From Egibacteraceae bacterium (GTDB lineage: Bacteria > Actinomycetota > Nitriliruptoria > Euzebyales > Egibacteraceae): a stretch of 64,000 nucleotides of DNA. The notes below the pieces were generated by a model that worked only from the letters and a program-made list of their open reading frames with translations, did no database searches and had not been told where the DNA came from. Of the stretch, positions 1 through 10,406 are shown one piece after another. Position numbers and translations under genes: made by a program. The stretch lies in assembly GCA_030446745.1 (NCBI GenBank), contig JAUJMS010000004.1, forward strand, positions 62,001 through 126,000, read 5' to 3'. Position 1 is the stretch's first letter. Every line of letters begins with the position of its first letter.

Positions 1-70
1 TGCCGACCAGCCACAGCGCGAAGGCCGCGAGGACCTTGCCGACGATGATCGCGACGTCCACAGCGTCCAT
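1..70 (-). CDS. nuoH: NADH-quinone oxidoreductase subunit H, N-terminal fragment
   Basis: Only the first 23 codons lie in the window; the gene continues past base 1. The peptide starts MDAVDVAIIVGK and runs into a hydrophobic stretch, as the first membrane helix of NuoH does. Its ATG overlaps the nuoG stop (ATGA-type junction), so the two are translationally coupled. The identification rests mainly on gene order (NuoG is normally followed by NuoH, the membrane-arm subunit at the quinone site). Confidence 0.8.
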   Translation of the reverse strand, partial: MDAVDVAIIVGKVLAAFALWLVG

Positions 71-2528
71 CACAGGCTCCTTCCGGCACCGTCACGTGCA
101 GGCTCGACGACGTCGAGTCGCACCCGTAGGGGCGTGCCCGCCGGCCCCAGCGTGGCCGCCGCCACGCCGCTGGACGGCCCGGGGACGACGACGCAACCGG
201 GCACCACGCCGGCCGTGACACCGGTCCGCAGGGCGACGCTCCCGGCGGGTCCGGTCAGCGTCACCGCGGCGCCGTCCGCCAGGCCGAGCCGACGGGCGTC
301 GCCGTCGTTGACCGCCCCGGTGACCGCACGGGCGGTGTCGCGCAGCGCCTTCGCGCCGAGCAGCATCGTGCCGTCGCCGAGCAGGCGGTCGACGACGACG
401 ACGTCGAACTCGTCGCCACCCCGGGGGGCGTGTTCGGCGGCGGCAGCCGGGCGGGCGCCGCCGACGGCGGCGAGCCGGTCGCGCGCGCCGCCTGCGGGCG
501 CCATGAGCGGTGCCGCCTCGCGGCGGACGTCCGCGGCGGACTCCCACCCGATGTCGGAGCCCAGCGCCGCGGCGAGCTGGCGGACGATGTCCCAGTCCTG
601 CTGCGCGAGCCCCTGTGGCTCGAGCGCGGCGGGAAACGGTTGGCGCCGGCCCTCCCAGGTCGTGAACGAGCCGACGCGTTCCTGCGACGACACCGCGGGG
701 AGCACCACGTCGGCGTGACGCGTGGAGTCCGTGGGCAGCAGGTCGCTGACGACCAGGGTGTCGACGGCCTGCAGAGCCGCCACGGCCAGCGCGGGGTCCT
801 CGAAGTCGCGTGCGGGGTCTACGCCGACGAGCACGAGCGCGGTCAGCGCGCCGTCGGCGGCGGCGCGCAGCATCCCGGCGGTGTCCATGCCGGACGTGTC
901 GGGCACACGGTTCCACGCGTCGGCGACCGGTCCGGGATCGGCGATCGTGCGGCCGCCCGGCAGCAGCCCGGGGACCAGGCCGGCGTCGACCGCGCCGCGC
1001 GCGCCGTTGCGCCGGGGCACCCATGCGAAGCCTGCACCGCGCGCGGTGGCCAGCGCCGCGGCCGCGCGCAGCGCGCCAGGCGACGCGGCGAGCCGCTCGC
1101 CGGCAAGCACGACGACGCGGTCGCCGGCCGCCGCGACGGTGTCGCGCACGGCGGCGACCGTCGCGTCGTCGCCGTCCCCACCGTCACCGGCGAGCGCGGC
1201 GAGCACCGGAGCCTCGCCGCCGGCGTCGGTGGGCAGCCACTGCCAAGCGATCTCGGCGAGGCTGCCGAGCACAGGCCCGACGACGACGATGCGCTGGCCG
1301 GCGCGGCGCCAGGCCTTGCGCAACCGCAGGTGCAGGATCGGCACCTCTTCCTCCGGGTCCAGCCCCGCGACAATGACCACGGCGGCGGCCTCGACGTCGT
1401 CGTAGGTAGGACCGACGGTGCCGGCAACGGCGGCCAGCACGTCGCGCTCCTCGTCGGTGCGCGGGCGCAGGCGAAAGTCGACGTTGTCGGTGCCCAGCAC
1501 GTCGCGCGCGAAGCGCGACACCGCGTACGCGTCCTCGTCGGTCAGCCGCCCGCCGGTCAGGACCCCCACCGCCGCGGGGCCGCCGGCGTCGAGTGCGGCG
1601 CGCAGGCCGTCGGCCGCGGCGCGCATCGCCGCCGCCCACGACGCCGGCTCCAGCGACCCGAAGTCGTTGCGCACCAGCGGCTCGCGCAGGCGCTCGTCGG
1701 CGGCGACGTACTCGTAGGCGAAGCGGCCCTTGTCGCAGTTCCACATCTCGTTGACGGCCATGTTCTCGCGAGCGAGCTGGCGCTGGATCTCGCCGCGGCG
1801 CACGTCGACGCGCAGGTTGCACCCCGCCGCGCACTGGTTGCACACGCTCGCCGCGCTGACGAGGTCGAACGGCCGCGCCTTGAAGCGGTAGCTGGCGGCG
1901 GTCAGCGCCCCGACCGGGCAGATCTGGACGACGTTGCCCGAGAAGTAGCTGGCGTACGGCTCGTCGGCGTAGATCGCGACCTGCTCGAGCGCGCCGCGCT
2001 CGAACAGCTCGATGAACGGGTCGCCCGAGACCTCCGACGAGAAGCGGGTGCAGCGCGCGCACAGCACGCAGCGTTCGCGGTCGAGCGCCACCTGCGCCGA
2101 GATGGGAATCGGCTTCTGGAAGCGGCGCTTGTCGTCGATCATCCGGCTGTCGCCGGGACCGTGGGCCAGCGCCTGGTCCTGCAGCGGGCACTCGCCGCCC
2201 TTGTCGCACTGCGGGCAGTCCAGCGGGTGGTTGACGAGCAGCAGCTCGAGCACGCCCTCCTGCGCGTCGCGCGCGACCGCGCTGGTGCGGTGGGTGCGCA
2301 CGACCATGCCGTCGGTGCAGGTCGTCGTGCAGGCCGTGAACGGCTTGCGCTGGCCTTCGACCTCCACCATGCACTGACGGCACGCGCCGGGGTCGAGCAG
2401 CGGGTGGTCGCAGAAGCGCGGGATCGTGATGCCGAGGCGCTCCGCGGCACGGATGACCAGCGTCCCCTTCGCCACCTCGAGCGGCTGCCCGTCGATGGTG
2501 ACCGAGACGAGGTCGGTGCGGGTGTCGG

Positions 2529-2532
<4 letters not shown>
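70..2532 (-). CDS. nuoG: NADH-quinone oxidoreductase subunit G (820 aa)
   Basis: Peripheral-arm subunit of complex I that carries the iron-sulfur chain between NuoF and the NuoB/D/I module. The N-terminal 2Fe-2S ferredoxin domain shows C41, C51, C54 and C68. The next region (about 95-150) has the His-Cys3 motif (HPLDCPQCDKGGECPLQ), followed by two 4Fe-4S motifs (CVLCARC near 155-165 and a later C-terminal Cys). A Cys-rich segment (CNQCAAGCNL, about 230) precedes the molybdopterin-oxidoreductase-like domain that fills the rest; this extra N7-type cluster is usual in actinobacterial NuoG. Start ATG overlaps the end of nuoF and the stop overlaps nuoH. The frame is intact, in contrast with nuoF. 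Confidence 0.96.
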
Positions 2533-3858
<1,326 letters not shown>

Positions 3859-3866
<8 letters not shown>

Positions 3867-4665
3867 CGCGACGCTCCTCGGTCGGCTCGTCGCGCGACGC
3901 GCTGGCCGCGGCGTAGTCGTGCGCCCCGCTGCCCGACGCGGGTCCGAGGCCGCCGGGACCACGCTGCTCCGCGCCGCCGCCGCGGGTGGCGCCCTCCTCG
4001 GGGCGACCGCCGGTGCCGGCGCTGTGCGCGTCAGCGTCCCGCCCACTGGCGGGCTGGGGCGGCGCCCCGTCGCGTGCGGTCGCCTGGTCGGGGGCCGCGC
4101 CCGGCGCCGACACGTCGCGCGGTCCCAGGCCGGCGAGGCGGTACTCGACGTCGCGGATCCCGCTGGACACCAGCCCCCGCGTCGGCGGAGGGACCTCACC
4201 CGCGAGCAGGCGCTCGACCAGCGCGACCGCCGCGTCGGGGTCGACGCCCTCATGGTTGTAGTAGTCGACGGTGACGACCGGGGCGCCTTCGCAGTTGCCG
4301 AGGCACTCGGCGTGCTCGAGCGTGATCGCGCCGTCGGGCGTCGTCTCGTTGTGCCCGACGCCGAGCCGCTCGACGAGGCGGTCGTAGACCTGCTCGGCGC
4401 CGCGAACCTTGCACGAGAAGTTCGTGCACACGCTGACGAGGTGGCGCCCCATCGGGGCGCGCTTGTACATCGTGTAGAAGGTCGCGACGGCGTTGACCTC
4501 GGCCTTGGTCAGCCCCAGCAGCGCGGCACACTCGGCGACACCGTCGTCGGAGACGTACCCGTCCTGCGCCTGGACGAGGTGCAGCAGCGGCAGCAGCGCG
4601 GAGCGGCCGACCGGGTAGCGGTCGACCAGCGACTCCGCCTTCGCTCTGAGTTCCGTGCTGAACAC
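3859..4665 (-). CDS. nuoE: NADH-quinone oxidoreductase subunit E (268 aa)
   Basis: Thioredoxin-fold 24-kDa subunit carrying the N1a 2Fe-2S cluster. The four ligands are visible as C80-x4-C85 (VCTNFSC) and C121-x3-C125 (CLGNC). The family is normally about 160-200 aa. Residues from about 180 onward are a Pro/Ala/Gly-rich, apparently disordered tail unlike the core, so the protein is unusually long. The last codons overlap the nuoF start by 8 bases. It sits 21 bases downstream of nuoD. Confidence 0.95.
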
Positions 4666-4686
4666 CGACGCGTGGCCTTTCTCGCC

Positions 4687-5976
4687 CTAGCGGTCGACCC
4701 CGCCCATGACCGGGTCGATGCTGGCGACCGCCGCGATGACGTCGGCGATCAGCAGCCCCTTCGTCATGGCGGGGATCGTGCCGATGTGGATGAACGATGG
4801 GTCGCGCACCCGCACCCGGTAGGGCTTGTTCGTCCCGGACGAGGTGACGTGGTAGCCGAGCTCGCCGCGCGGCTGCTCGACCGCGACGTACACCTGGCCC
4901 GCGGGAACGGTGAAGCCCTCGGTGACGAGCTTGAAGTGGTGGATCAGCGACTCCATCGACTCGCCCATGATCTTGTCGACGTAGCCCTTGGCGTTGCCGA
5001 GGCCGTCGGGGCCCAGAGCGAGCTGGGCCGGCCAGGCGATCTTGCGGTCGGCCACCATGACGGGGCCTCCGGGCAGCGCGTCGAGCGCCTGCTCGACGAT
5101 CCGCAGCGACTGGCGCATCTCGGCGAGGCGCACCGTGTAGCGGCCGAAGGCGTCGCACGTGTCGGTGGTCACGACGTCGAAGTCGTACTGCTCGATGCCG
5201 CAGTACGGGTACGCCTTGCGCACGTCGTAGGCGACGCCGGCGCTGCGCAGGATCGGGCCGGTGACGCCGAGGTCGAGGCACTGCTGCGCCGACAGCACCC
5301 CGACACCGGTGTTGCGCTCCAGCCAGATCGGATTGCCCGAAAGCAGGTCCTCGAACTCGTCGATGCGCTTGGGCATCTCGGTCAGCAGCGTGCGGACCCG
5401 CGCCGTGAAGTCGTCGGGGACGTCCACGCTGACCCCGCCGGGTCGGATGTAGGCGTGGTTCATCCGCAGGCCGGTGACGTGCTCAAAGACGTCGAGGATC
5501 CCCTCGCGCTCGCGGAACCCGTAGAGCATGGCGCTGAGCGCGCCGAGCTCCAGACCCCCGGTGGCGAGCCACACGAGGTGGCTCGCGACGCGGTTGAGCT
5601 CGGTCATGATCACGCGGATGGCGCTCGCGCGTGCCGGCACGTCGTCGGTGATGCCGAGCAGCTTCTCGACCGCCAGGCAGTACGCCAGCTCGTTGAACAG
5701 CGGCGACAGGTAGTCCATCCGCGTGACGAACGTCACGCCCGCGACCCACGGCCGGTACTCGAGGTTCTTCTCGATGCCGGTGTGCAGGTAGCCGATGACC
5801 GGCTGGTTGTCGACCACGGTCTCGCCGTCGAGGGTGAGCAGCATCCGCAGGACGCCATGGGTCGACGGGTGCTGCGGCCCCATGTTGATGACCATGAGGT
5901 TGTCCTCGACGGCGTCGGGCAGCTCCTGCCACTCGCCGCCGCTGACGGTGTACTCCGGCACGCGTGTCTCGCTCAT
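4687..5976 (-). CDS. nuoD: NADH-quinone oxidoreductase subunit D (429 aa)
   Basis: The 49-kDa subunit of complex I, which forms the quinone pocket with NuoB. It opens with the family signature [13 protein letters not shown] (about 31-43), followed by [10 protein letters not shown] and TRMDYLSP, and the C-terminal region has [17 protein letters not shown] and the DPVMGGVDR end that is nearly invariant in the family. Length is typical. Two bases separate it from nuoC, and the frame is intact. Confidence 0.97.
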   Translation of the reverse strand: MSETRVPEYTVSGGEWQELPDAVEDNLMVINMGPQHPSTHGVLRMLLTLDGETVVDNQPVIGYLHTGIEKNLEYRPWVAGVTFVTRMDYLSPLFNELAYCLAVEKLLGITDDVPARASAIRVIMTELNRVASHLVWLATGGLELGALSAMLYGFREREGILDVFEHVTGLRMNHAYIRPGGVSVDVPDDFTARVRTLLTEMPKRIDEFEDLLSGNPIWLERNTGVGVLSAQQCLDLGVTGPILRSAGVAYDVRKAYPYCGIEQYDFDVVTTDTCDAFGRYTVRLAEMRQSLRIVEQALDALPGGPVMVADRKIAWPAQLALGPDGLGNAKGYVDKIMGESMESLIHHFKLVTEGFTVPAGQVYVAVEQPRGELGYHVTSSGTNKPYRVRVRDPSFIHIGTIPAMTKGLLIADVIAAVASIDPVMGGVDR

Positions 5977-5978
5977 CG

Positions 5979-6713
5979 CTAGTAGTGCCGCTCGTCGGGC
6001 GGCGGGATCGTCGCGCCGTGGTAGCGGACGTCCACGCCGCCGAGCGGATAGTCCTTGCGCAGCGGGTGACCGTCCCAGGTGTCGGGCATGAGGATGCGCG
6101 TGAGGTTGGGATGGCCCTCGAAACGCACCCCGAAGAAGTCGTAGACCTCGCGCTCCATGACGTTCGCGGAGCTGTACAGACCGGTGGCGGTCGGCAACGC
6201 AGGCTCGGTGTCGGGCACGGTCACGCGCAGTCGGACGCGGAGCGCGTCGCGCAGGGACGCCACGAGGTAGTCGATCTGGACGTGGCCCTGTTCCGTGCCG
6301 AACTCGTAGGTCGGCCAGCCGGTGGTCTCTTGCGCGCTCTCACGCCGCAGCCCGCCCGGCCAGTGGACGGCCGACAGGTCCATGAGGACCTCGCAGCCGA
6401 CCTGGTCGCGGCAGAACCGCAGCACCTCGACCAGCCGCTCGGGCGGCGTGAGCAGCGTCAGTTCACCGCGGAAGACCAGCGTCTCCAGACCGTCGACGGC
6501 GGCGACGACACGGTCGCGCACGGCCGCGAGGCCGGGTGACAGCTGCGTCGCGGCCTCGATGTCGAGGTTGCGCATCGCCGCGCCCTCGCCGCTGTGCATG
6601 TCCTCGGTCGAGCGGTTCGGTCCGGCGCCGGTCGGGCGCGTCGCCTCGCTGTCCTGCGTGCCGCGCACGGCGTGCGGCCGGCCCTCCGCGCCGGCGGTCG
6701 TCTCGTCGATCAT
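5979..6713 (-). CDS. nuoC: NADH-quinone oxidoreductase subunit C (244 aa)
   Basis: The 30-kDa peripheral-arm subunit. The core shows [13 protein letters not shown], a [12 protein letters not shown] segment and the family C-terminus [26 protein letters not shown] then [12 protein letters not shown]. Two starts are possible. ATG at 6713 follows the nuoB TGA by one base but adds a 46-residue hydrophilic leader without family resemblance. ATG at 6575 (198 aa, begins MRNLDIEA) gives a more normal length. Neither has a strong ribosome site; I keep the coupled upstream start with moderate confidence. Confidence 0.93.
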   Translation of the reverse strand: MIDETTAGAEGRPHAVRGTQDSEATRPTGAGPNRSTEDMHSGEGAAMRNLDIEAATQLSPGLAAVRDRVVAAVDGLETLVFRGELTLLTPPERLVEVLRFCRDQVGCEVLMDLSAVHWPGGLRRESAQETTGWPTYEFGTEQGHVQIDYLVASLRDALRVRLRVTVPDTEPALPTATGLYSSANVMEREVYDFFGVRFEGHPNLTRILMPDTWDGHPLRKDYPLGGVDVRYHGATIPPPDERHY

Positions 6714-6714
6714 G

Positions 6715-7311
6715 TCAGCGCCGCGCCTGGGGCAGGGTCGCCCGCGTGCCGGCGAGCGCGACGCCGGGCGTCGCGGGGTCCGGGTCGATCCAGCCGGTGC
6801 GCTGGCGGAAGTCCCGCATCGACTCGCCGCGTCGCGGTCGTTCGACGAACTGCTCGGACTTGATCTTCTCGTGCAGCTTGAGGATCCCGTCGAGCAGCAT
6901 CTCGGGGCGCGGCGGGCAGCCCGGGACGTACATGTCGACAGGGACGACGTGGTCGACACCTTGGACGATGGCGTAGTTGTTGAACATCCCACCCGACGAC
7001 GCGCACACGCCCATGGCGATGACCCACTTCGGGTCGGCCATCTGGTCGTAGAGGTTGCGCACGATCGGCGCCATCTTCTGGCTGACCCGCCCCGCGACGA
7101 TCATCAGGTCGGCCTGGCGCGGCGACGCGCGGAAGACCTCCATGCCGAAGCGCGCGATGTCGTAGTGCGCCGCGCCGGTCGCCATCATCTCGATGGCGCA
7201 GCAGGCAAGCCCGAACGTCGCCGGCCACAGCGAGCCGGCGCGCGACCACCCGACGAAGCGCTCGACGCTGGTGAGCAGGATGCCGTCGGGCAGCCGGGTC
7301 TCTAGTCCCAC
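6715..7311 (-). CDS. nuoB: NADH-quinone oxidoreductase subunit B (198 aa)
   Basis: PSST subunit that holds terminal cluster N2 next to the quinone site. Ligand motifs are LACCAIEMM (two adjacent cysteines), [14 protein letters not shown] and VPGCPPRPE. The annotated start is the GTG at 7311 ([17 protein letters not shown]), which matches the family N-terminus; the open frame extends further upstream, but that extension lies antisense-like over nuoA in another frame. The start overlaps the last 10 bases of nuoA. Confidence 0.96.
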   Translation of the reverse strand: MGLETRLPDGILLTSVERFVGWSRAGSLWPATFGLACCAIEMMATGAAHYDIARFGMEVFRASPRQADLMIVAGRVSQKMAPIVRNLYDQMADPKWVIAMGVCASSGGMFNNYAIVQGVDHVVPVDMYVPGCPPRPEMLLDGILKLHEKIKSEQFVERPRRGESMRDFRQRTGWIDPDPATPGVALAGTRATLPQARR

Positions 7312-7667
7312 TCCAGGCCCCCCCGGCGCAGGATGTAGTAGTACGTCTCGAACAGCAGGGCCACGAACACGCCCATGACCGCCAGCCCGTACCACCCCAG
7401 CGACCGCAGCGTGACCGCCCACGGATAGATGAACACGGCCTCGACGTCGAAGATGATGAACAACATCGCGACGAGGTAGAACTTGACCGGAAAGCGACTG
7501 CCGCGAACGTCGGCTTCGGGCTCCGGGATGATCCCCGACTCGTAGGCGGCTTGCTTCGCCGGGTTGGGGGCGCTCGGCCCGAGTCGCGCCGACAGCAGCA
7601 TCGACGCCCCCACGAACCCCGCCGCGAGCACGAACAACACCAGCAGGGGCAGGTACTCAGCGAGCAC
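7302..7667 (-). CDS. nuoA: NADH-quinone oxidoreductase subunit A (121 aa)
   Basis: Small membrane-arm subunit with three predicted helices: [20 protein letters not shown] at the N-terminus, a second at [19 protein letters not shown] and a third at [20 protein letters not shown]. The loop between the first two ([23 protein letters not shown]) is the conserved family loop. I choose GTG at 7667 because a strong ribosome site (GAGGAGG) lies 7 bases upstream and the length then equals the family norm; an upstream extension to 7700 is possible but lacks support. Confidence 0.95.
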   Translation of the reverse strand: MLAEYLPLLVLFVLAAGFVGASMLLSARLGPSAPNPAKQAAYESGIIPEPEADVRGSRFPVKFYLVAMLFIIFDVEAVFIYPWAVTLRSLGWYGLAVMGVFVALLFETYYYILRRGGLEWD

Positions 7668-7808
7668 GGGCTCCCTCCTCGGCGGTGTCGCGGCGGGCAC
7701 GCCGTCGGCTGTCGGCGTTGCGAGGCGCCAAGCCTAGGGGACGCCGGCCGCGAAGCGGTAGTTGCGGGCGTCCTCGCAACGCCCCGACGGCGGCGGCTAC
7801 GGGCGCGG
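7668..7808. other. Gap between ggr and nuoA
   Basis: 141 bases without a gene. On the minus strand it holds the nuoA ribosome site and a possible -10 box (TAGGCT, plus bases about 7732-7737), but no matching -35 box. nuoA-H may therefore have its own weak start or be co-transcribed with the reductase upstream. Confidence 0.4.
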
Positions 7809-9134
7809 TCATGCCGCCGGCACGACCCGCGACAGCGCGTTGACGACGAGGTCGGTCGCGTCCTTGCTGCGCCGGTCCGTCAGGTGCGCCATGACGCGGA
7901 AGACGAACTCCATCAGCGTGCGCCGCGGCATGCCGAGCTCGGTGCACAGCCGCATCACGGTCGGGTGGCCCATGATCCGCAGGAACAGCCCCCCGAGGGT
8001 GTAGTAGCCGCCCCAGGCGTGCTCGACGGTGCGCTGGTAGGTCGCCAGGTCGGCGTCCCGGCGACTGTTCAGCGCGGCGTCGACGGCCTCGGCGGCGAAC
8101 GCCCCGGCCTCGATCGCGTAGCTGATGCCCTCGCCGTTGAATGGGTTGACCATGCCGGCGGCGTCGCCGACGAGCAGGGCGCCCTTGTGCACCGGCGGCT
8201 TGCGGTTGTGCCCCATCGGCAGGCCGGCGCTGCGCGGCCGTCCGACGAGCGTGTCCGGTCCCATGCCCCACGCCGGCGGGAAGCCGGCAACCCACTGCTC
8301 CAGCGTCGCGCGGTAGTTCGTCGAGCGGAAGTGCTTCGAGGTGTTGATCAGGCCCCAGCCGACGTTCACCACGCCGTCGGCGAGCGGGAAAATCCAGCCG
8401 TAGCCCGGCAGCAACTCGCGGTCGCGACGGGAACCGGCGGCGCCGGTCGCGTCGGTGGCGCGGGTGAGCTCCAGGAAGCCCTCCATCATCCCGGTGTCGC
8501 TGCGCGGGCTGCGGTAGTACGCGCGGATCGCGACCCCCATCGGCCGGCGCTCCAGGCGGTGCAGGCCGAGCTGGACCGCGAAGCGCGACGAGCCGCCGTC
8601 GGCCACGACGACGACCGGCGCGCGCACCGTGCCGGTGTGCTCGGCGCCGTCGGGGTCGGTGCGCCGGTACGCCACGCCGGCGACGCGCCGCTGCGACGTC
8701 GACGCGAACAGCGGCGCAGTCACCTCGGTGCCCTCCGCCAGGCGCGCCCCGGCGGCGACCGCGTTCCGGGCCAGCGTCTCGTCGAACAGCGACCGCGTCG
8801 CCGTGACCGAATGCGAGGGGAAGTCGTCGAGCTGCGGCCACGGCAGGTCGAGCACCACCCCGCCCCCGTACATCCGCAGCCCGTCCTGGCGGCGCCACCC
8901 CGGCAGGGTGCCCTCCGCCTCGGCGGTCAGGCCGAGGCCCCGCAGCGCCTTGACGGCACGAGGGGTCAGCCCGTCGCCACAGACCTTGTCGCGCGGAAAG
9001 CGCTCGCGCTCGACGAGGACGACGTCGCGGCCGGCACGCGCGAGCCACGTCGCCGCCGCCGCCCCCGCCGGGCCGGCCCCCACCACGATCGCGTCGGCGG
9101 CGTCATCGCGCACGCTGCCCGCCGCTCGTGGCAT
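7809..9134 (-). CDS. Geranylgeranyl reductase family FAD enzyme (menaquinone reductase-like, 441 aa)
   Basis: FAD-dependent oxidoreductase of the geranylgeranyl reductase family. The dinucleotide site GAGPAGAAAA is at residues 19-28, followed by DVVLVERERFPRDKVCGDGLTPRAV, which is the family signature, and a second FAD motif GDAAGMVNPFNGEGI. In mycobacteria the homolog MenJ saturates one isoprene unit of menaquinone; location in front of complex I and close to menG agrees with that role, but archaeal and plant members reduce other prenyl chains. The ATG has a good AAGGAG site 6 bases upstream. The Rex operator at 9155-9172 lies in its promoter. Confidence 0.88.
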   Translation of the reverse strand: MPRAAGSVRDDAADAIVVGAGPAGAAAATWLARAGRDVVLVERERFPRDKVCGDGLTPRAVKALRGLGLTAEAEGTLPGWRRQDGLRMYGGGVVLDLPWPQLDDFPSHSVTATRSLFDETLARNAVAAGARLAEGTEVTAPLFASTSQRRVAGVAYRRTDPDGAEHTGTVRAPVVVVADGGSSRFAVQLGLHRLERRPMGVAIRAYYRSPRSDTGMMEGFLELTRATDATGAAGSRRDRELLPGYGWIFPLADGVVNVGWGLINTSKHFRSTNYRATLEQWVAGFPPAWGMGPDTLVGRPRSAGLPMGHNRKPPVHKGALLVGDAAGMVNPFNGEGISYAIEAGAFAAEAVDAALNSRRDADLATYQRTVEHAWGGYYTLGGLFLRIMGHPTVMRLCTELGMPRRTLMEFVFRVMAHLTDRRSKDATDLVVNALSRVVPAA

Positions 9135-9154
9135 GGTCTGCTCCTTCGGCGCTC

Positions 9155-9172
9155 TTGTGAATCACTTCACAA
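9155..9172. promoter_or_regulatory. Rex operator, perfect 7-4-7 inverted repeat
   Basis: TTGTGAATCACTTCACAA is a perfect palindrome with a 4-base core, identical to the established consensus for the NADH-responsive repressor Rex (TTGTGAA-N4-TTCACAA). It lies 21-38 bases upstream of the reductase ATG on the minus strand and touches a TATCTT -10 box (9171-9176), so bound Rex would cover the transcription start. rex itself is at 42212-42904. Confidence 0.9.
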
Positions 9173-9176
9173 GATA
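9171..9176 (-). promoter_or_regulatory. Probable -10 box of the ggr-nuo operon
   Basis: TATCTT on the minus strand fits the TANNNT pattern seen before many genes here and overlaps the edge of the Rex operator by two bases. No convincing -35 hexamer is visible upstream. Transcription would start within the operator, giving a leader of about 30 bases with an AAGGAG site. Confidence 0.5.
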
Positions 9177-9309
9177 CCGCCGGGACCGCCCCGCCGCGAC
9201 GGCCCGCGGGGTTCTCTCCACCGTCGGCCGCACACCGGTCGCCCGGCGGACGTTCACGCCGGGGGCCGTTCGGGGTAGGTCCGGCCCGAACGACGACCAG
9301 GGAGGCGAC

Positions 9310-9510
9310 ATGGGAGGCGATCCGCAAGGCGAGGCCCGCGGTCCGCGCGAGGAGACCGGCGGGCCCGGCCCGCTGGCCGACAGCGACGACACGACCTCGG
9401 CCGACAGCGGGCTGGCGGGCGGCACGGGTGCGAGCGCCGGCGAGGCGACGGCCAACCCGCTCGGGACGCAGCCGCTCGACGACGAGGCCGACGAGGGGCA
9501 GGGACGATGA
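9310..9510 (+). CDS. Small acidic hypothetical protein (66 aa)
   Basis: Not recognised. The peptide is rich in Gly, Ala, Asp and Glu and probably disordered, without membrane segments or cysteines. The ATG follows GGGAGG by 4 bases. Its TGA overlaps the ATG of the next ORF, a lipoprotein, and this coupling is the best argument that it is real. It reads divergently from the reductase operon, starting 137 bases from the Rex operator. Confidence 0.5.
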   Translation: MGGDPQGEARGPREETGGPGPLADSDDTTSADSGLAGGTGASAGEATANPLGTQPLDDEADEGQGR

Positions 9511-9647
9511 GGGTCCACCGCGCGGTGCCCGCCCTCGCGCTCGTGGCAGTGCTCGCCGGCGGCTGCGACGACACCGCGCAGGGCATCCGCGACGACGCCG
9601 AGGACATCGACGTCGACGTGGACAACGATGAAGGCGGCGACGGCTGA
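9507..9647 (+). CDS. Small lipoprotein (46 aa)
   Basis: A short export signal (MRVHRAVPALALVAVLAGGC) ends in a lipobox LAGGC, so the mature peptide would be a lipid-anchored, very acidic tail of about 27 residues (alternating Asp and Val near the end). Starts with ATGA overlap to the preceding small ORF. Function unknown. Similar tiny acidic lipoproteins are common in actinobacteria. It is shorter than most gene callers accept. Confidence 0.55.
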   Translation: MRVHRAVPALALVAVLAGGCDDTAQGIRDDAEDIDVDVDNDEGGDG

Positions 9648-9680
9648 CGCCGTCCGCGGGGGCGCCCGCCGATGCCCGGA

Positions 9681-10406
9681 TCAGCGCCGGACGGCGGCGT
9701 GAACGGCGACGATGCCGCCGGTCAGGCTGCGCCAACGCACCCGTGACCAGCCCGCGCCAGCGATCATCGTCGCGAGCGCGGACTGGTCGGGCCACGCCTG
9801 GATGCTCGCGGCGAGGTAGCGGTACGCCCCCGGGTCGGAGGTCAGCAGGCGTGCCAGCGCCGGCATCGCCCCGACGAGGTAGCGCAGGTAGAGCGCGCGC
9901 AGCGGCGGCCACGTCGGCCGGCTGAACTCGAGCACGACGAGCCGCCCGCCGGGACGCACGACGCGGGCGAACTCGGCGAGTCCGGCGTGCGGGTCGGGCA
10001 GGTTGCGCAGGCCGAACGCGATCGTGACCGCGTCGACGCTCGCGTCGGCGAACGGCAGCCGCAACGCGTCCCCGTTGCACCACAGCAGCGCCGGGCCGCC
10101 GAAGGCTGCCCGATCGCGCCGGGCGCCGGTGACGGTCATCGCCTGGCTGAAGTCGAGGGCGACGACGCGGGCGCCGCTCGCGCGCAGCTCGAAGGCGAGA
10201 GCGCCGGTGCCGGCGGCGACGTCGACGACGGTCGCGCCCGGCGCCGGGGCGGCAGCAGCCGCCGCCACGCGCCGCCAGGACCGGTCGAGGCCCAGCGAGA
10301 AGATGGTGTTGGCGAGGTCGTAGCGCGGCGCGACGCGGTCGAACATCGCCTGCACCAGCGCCGCGTCCTTGCTCGCGGTCGGGCGCGGGTCGGGGACGGC
10401 GGTCAC
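9681..10406 (-). CDS. menG: Demethylmenaquinone methyltransferase (241 aa)
   Basis: Class I SAM methyltransferase of the UbiE/MenG family, which performs the last step of menaquinone synthesis. Visible are FDRVAPRYDLANTIFSLGLDRSWRR at the N-terminus, the SAM motif VVDVAAGTGALAF, the acidic residue in VALDFSQAM and the family motif AFGLRNLPDP with LEFSRP. The GTG start at 10406 overlaps the stop of the upstream amidohydrolase-like gene. It belongs functionally with the men genes 3-10 kb away. Confidence 0.94.
   Translation of the reverse strand: MTAVPDPRPTASKDAALVQAMFDRVAPRYDLANTIFSLGLDRSWRRVAAAAAAPAPGATVVDVAAGTGALAFELRASGARVVALDFSQAMTVTGARRDRAAFGGPALLWCNGDALRLPFADASVDAVTIAFGLRNLPDPHAGLAEFARVVRPGGRLVVLEFSRPTWPPLRALYLRYLVGAMPALARLLTSDPGAYRYLAASIQAWPDQSALATMIAGAGWSRVRWRSLTGGIVAVHAAVRR

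Noticed and set aside
10403-10406. menG as a UbiE of ubiquinone synthesis
   Set aside because: The genome carries menF-D-C-A-B-E and no ubi genes in this window, so the menaquinone function is preferred.
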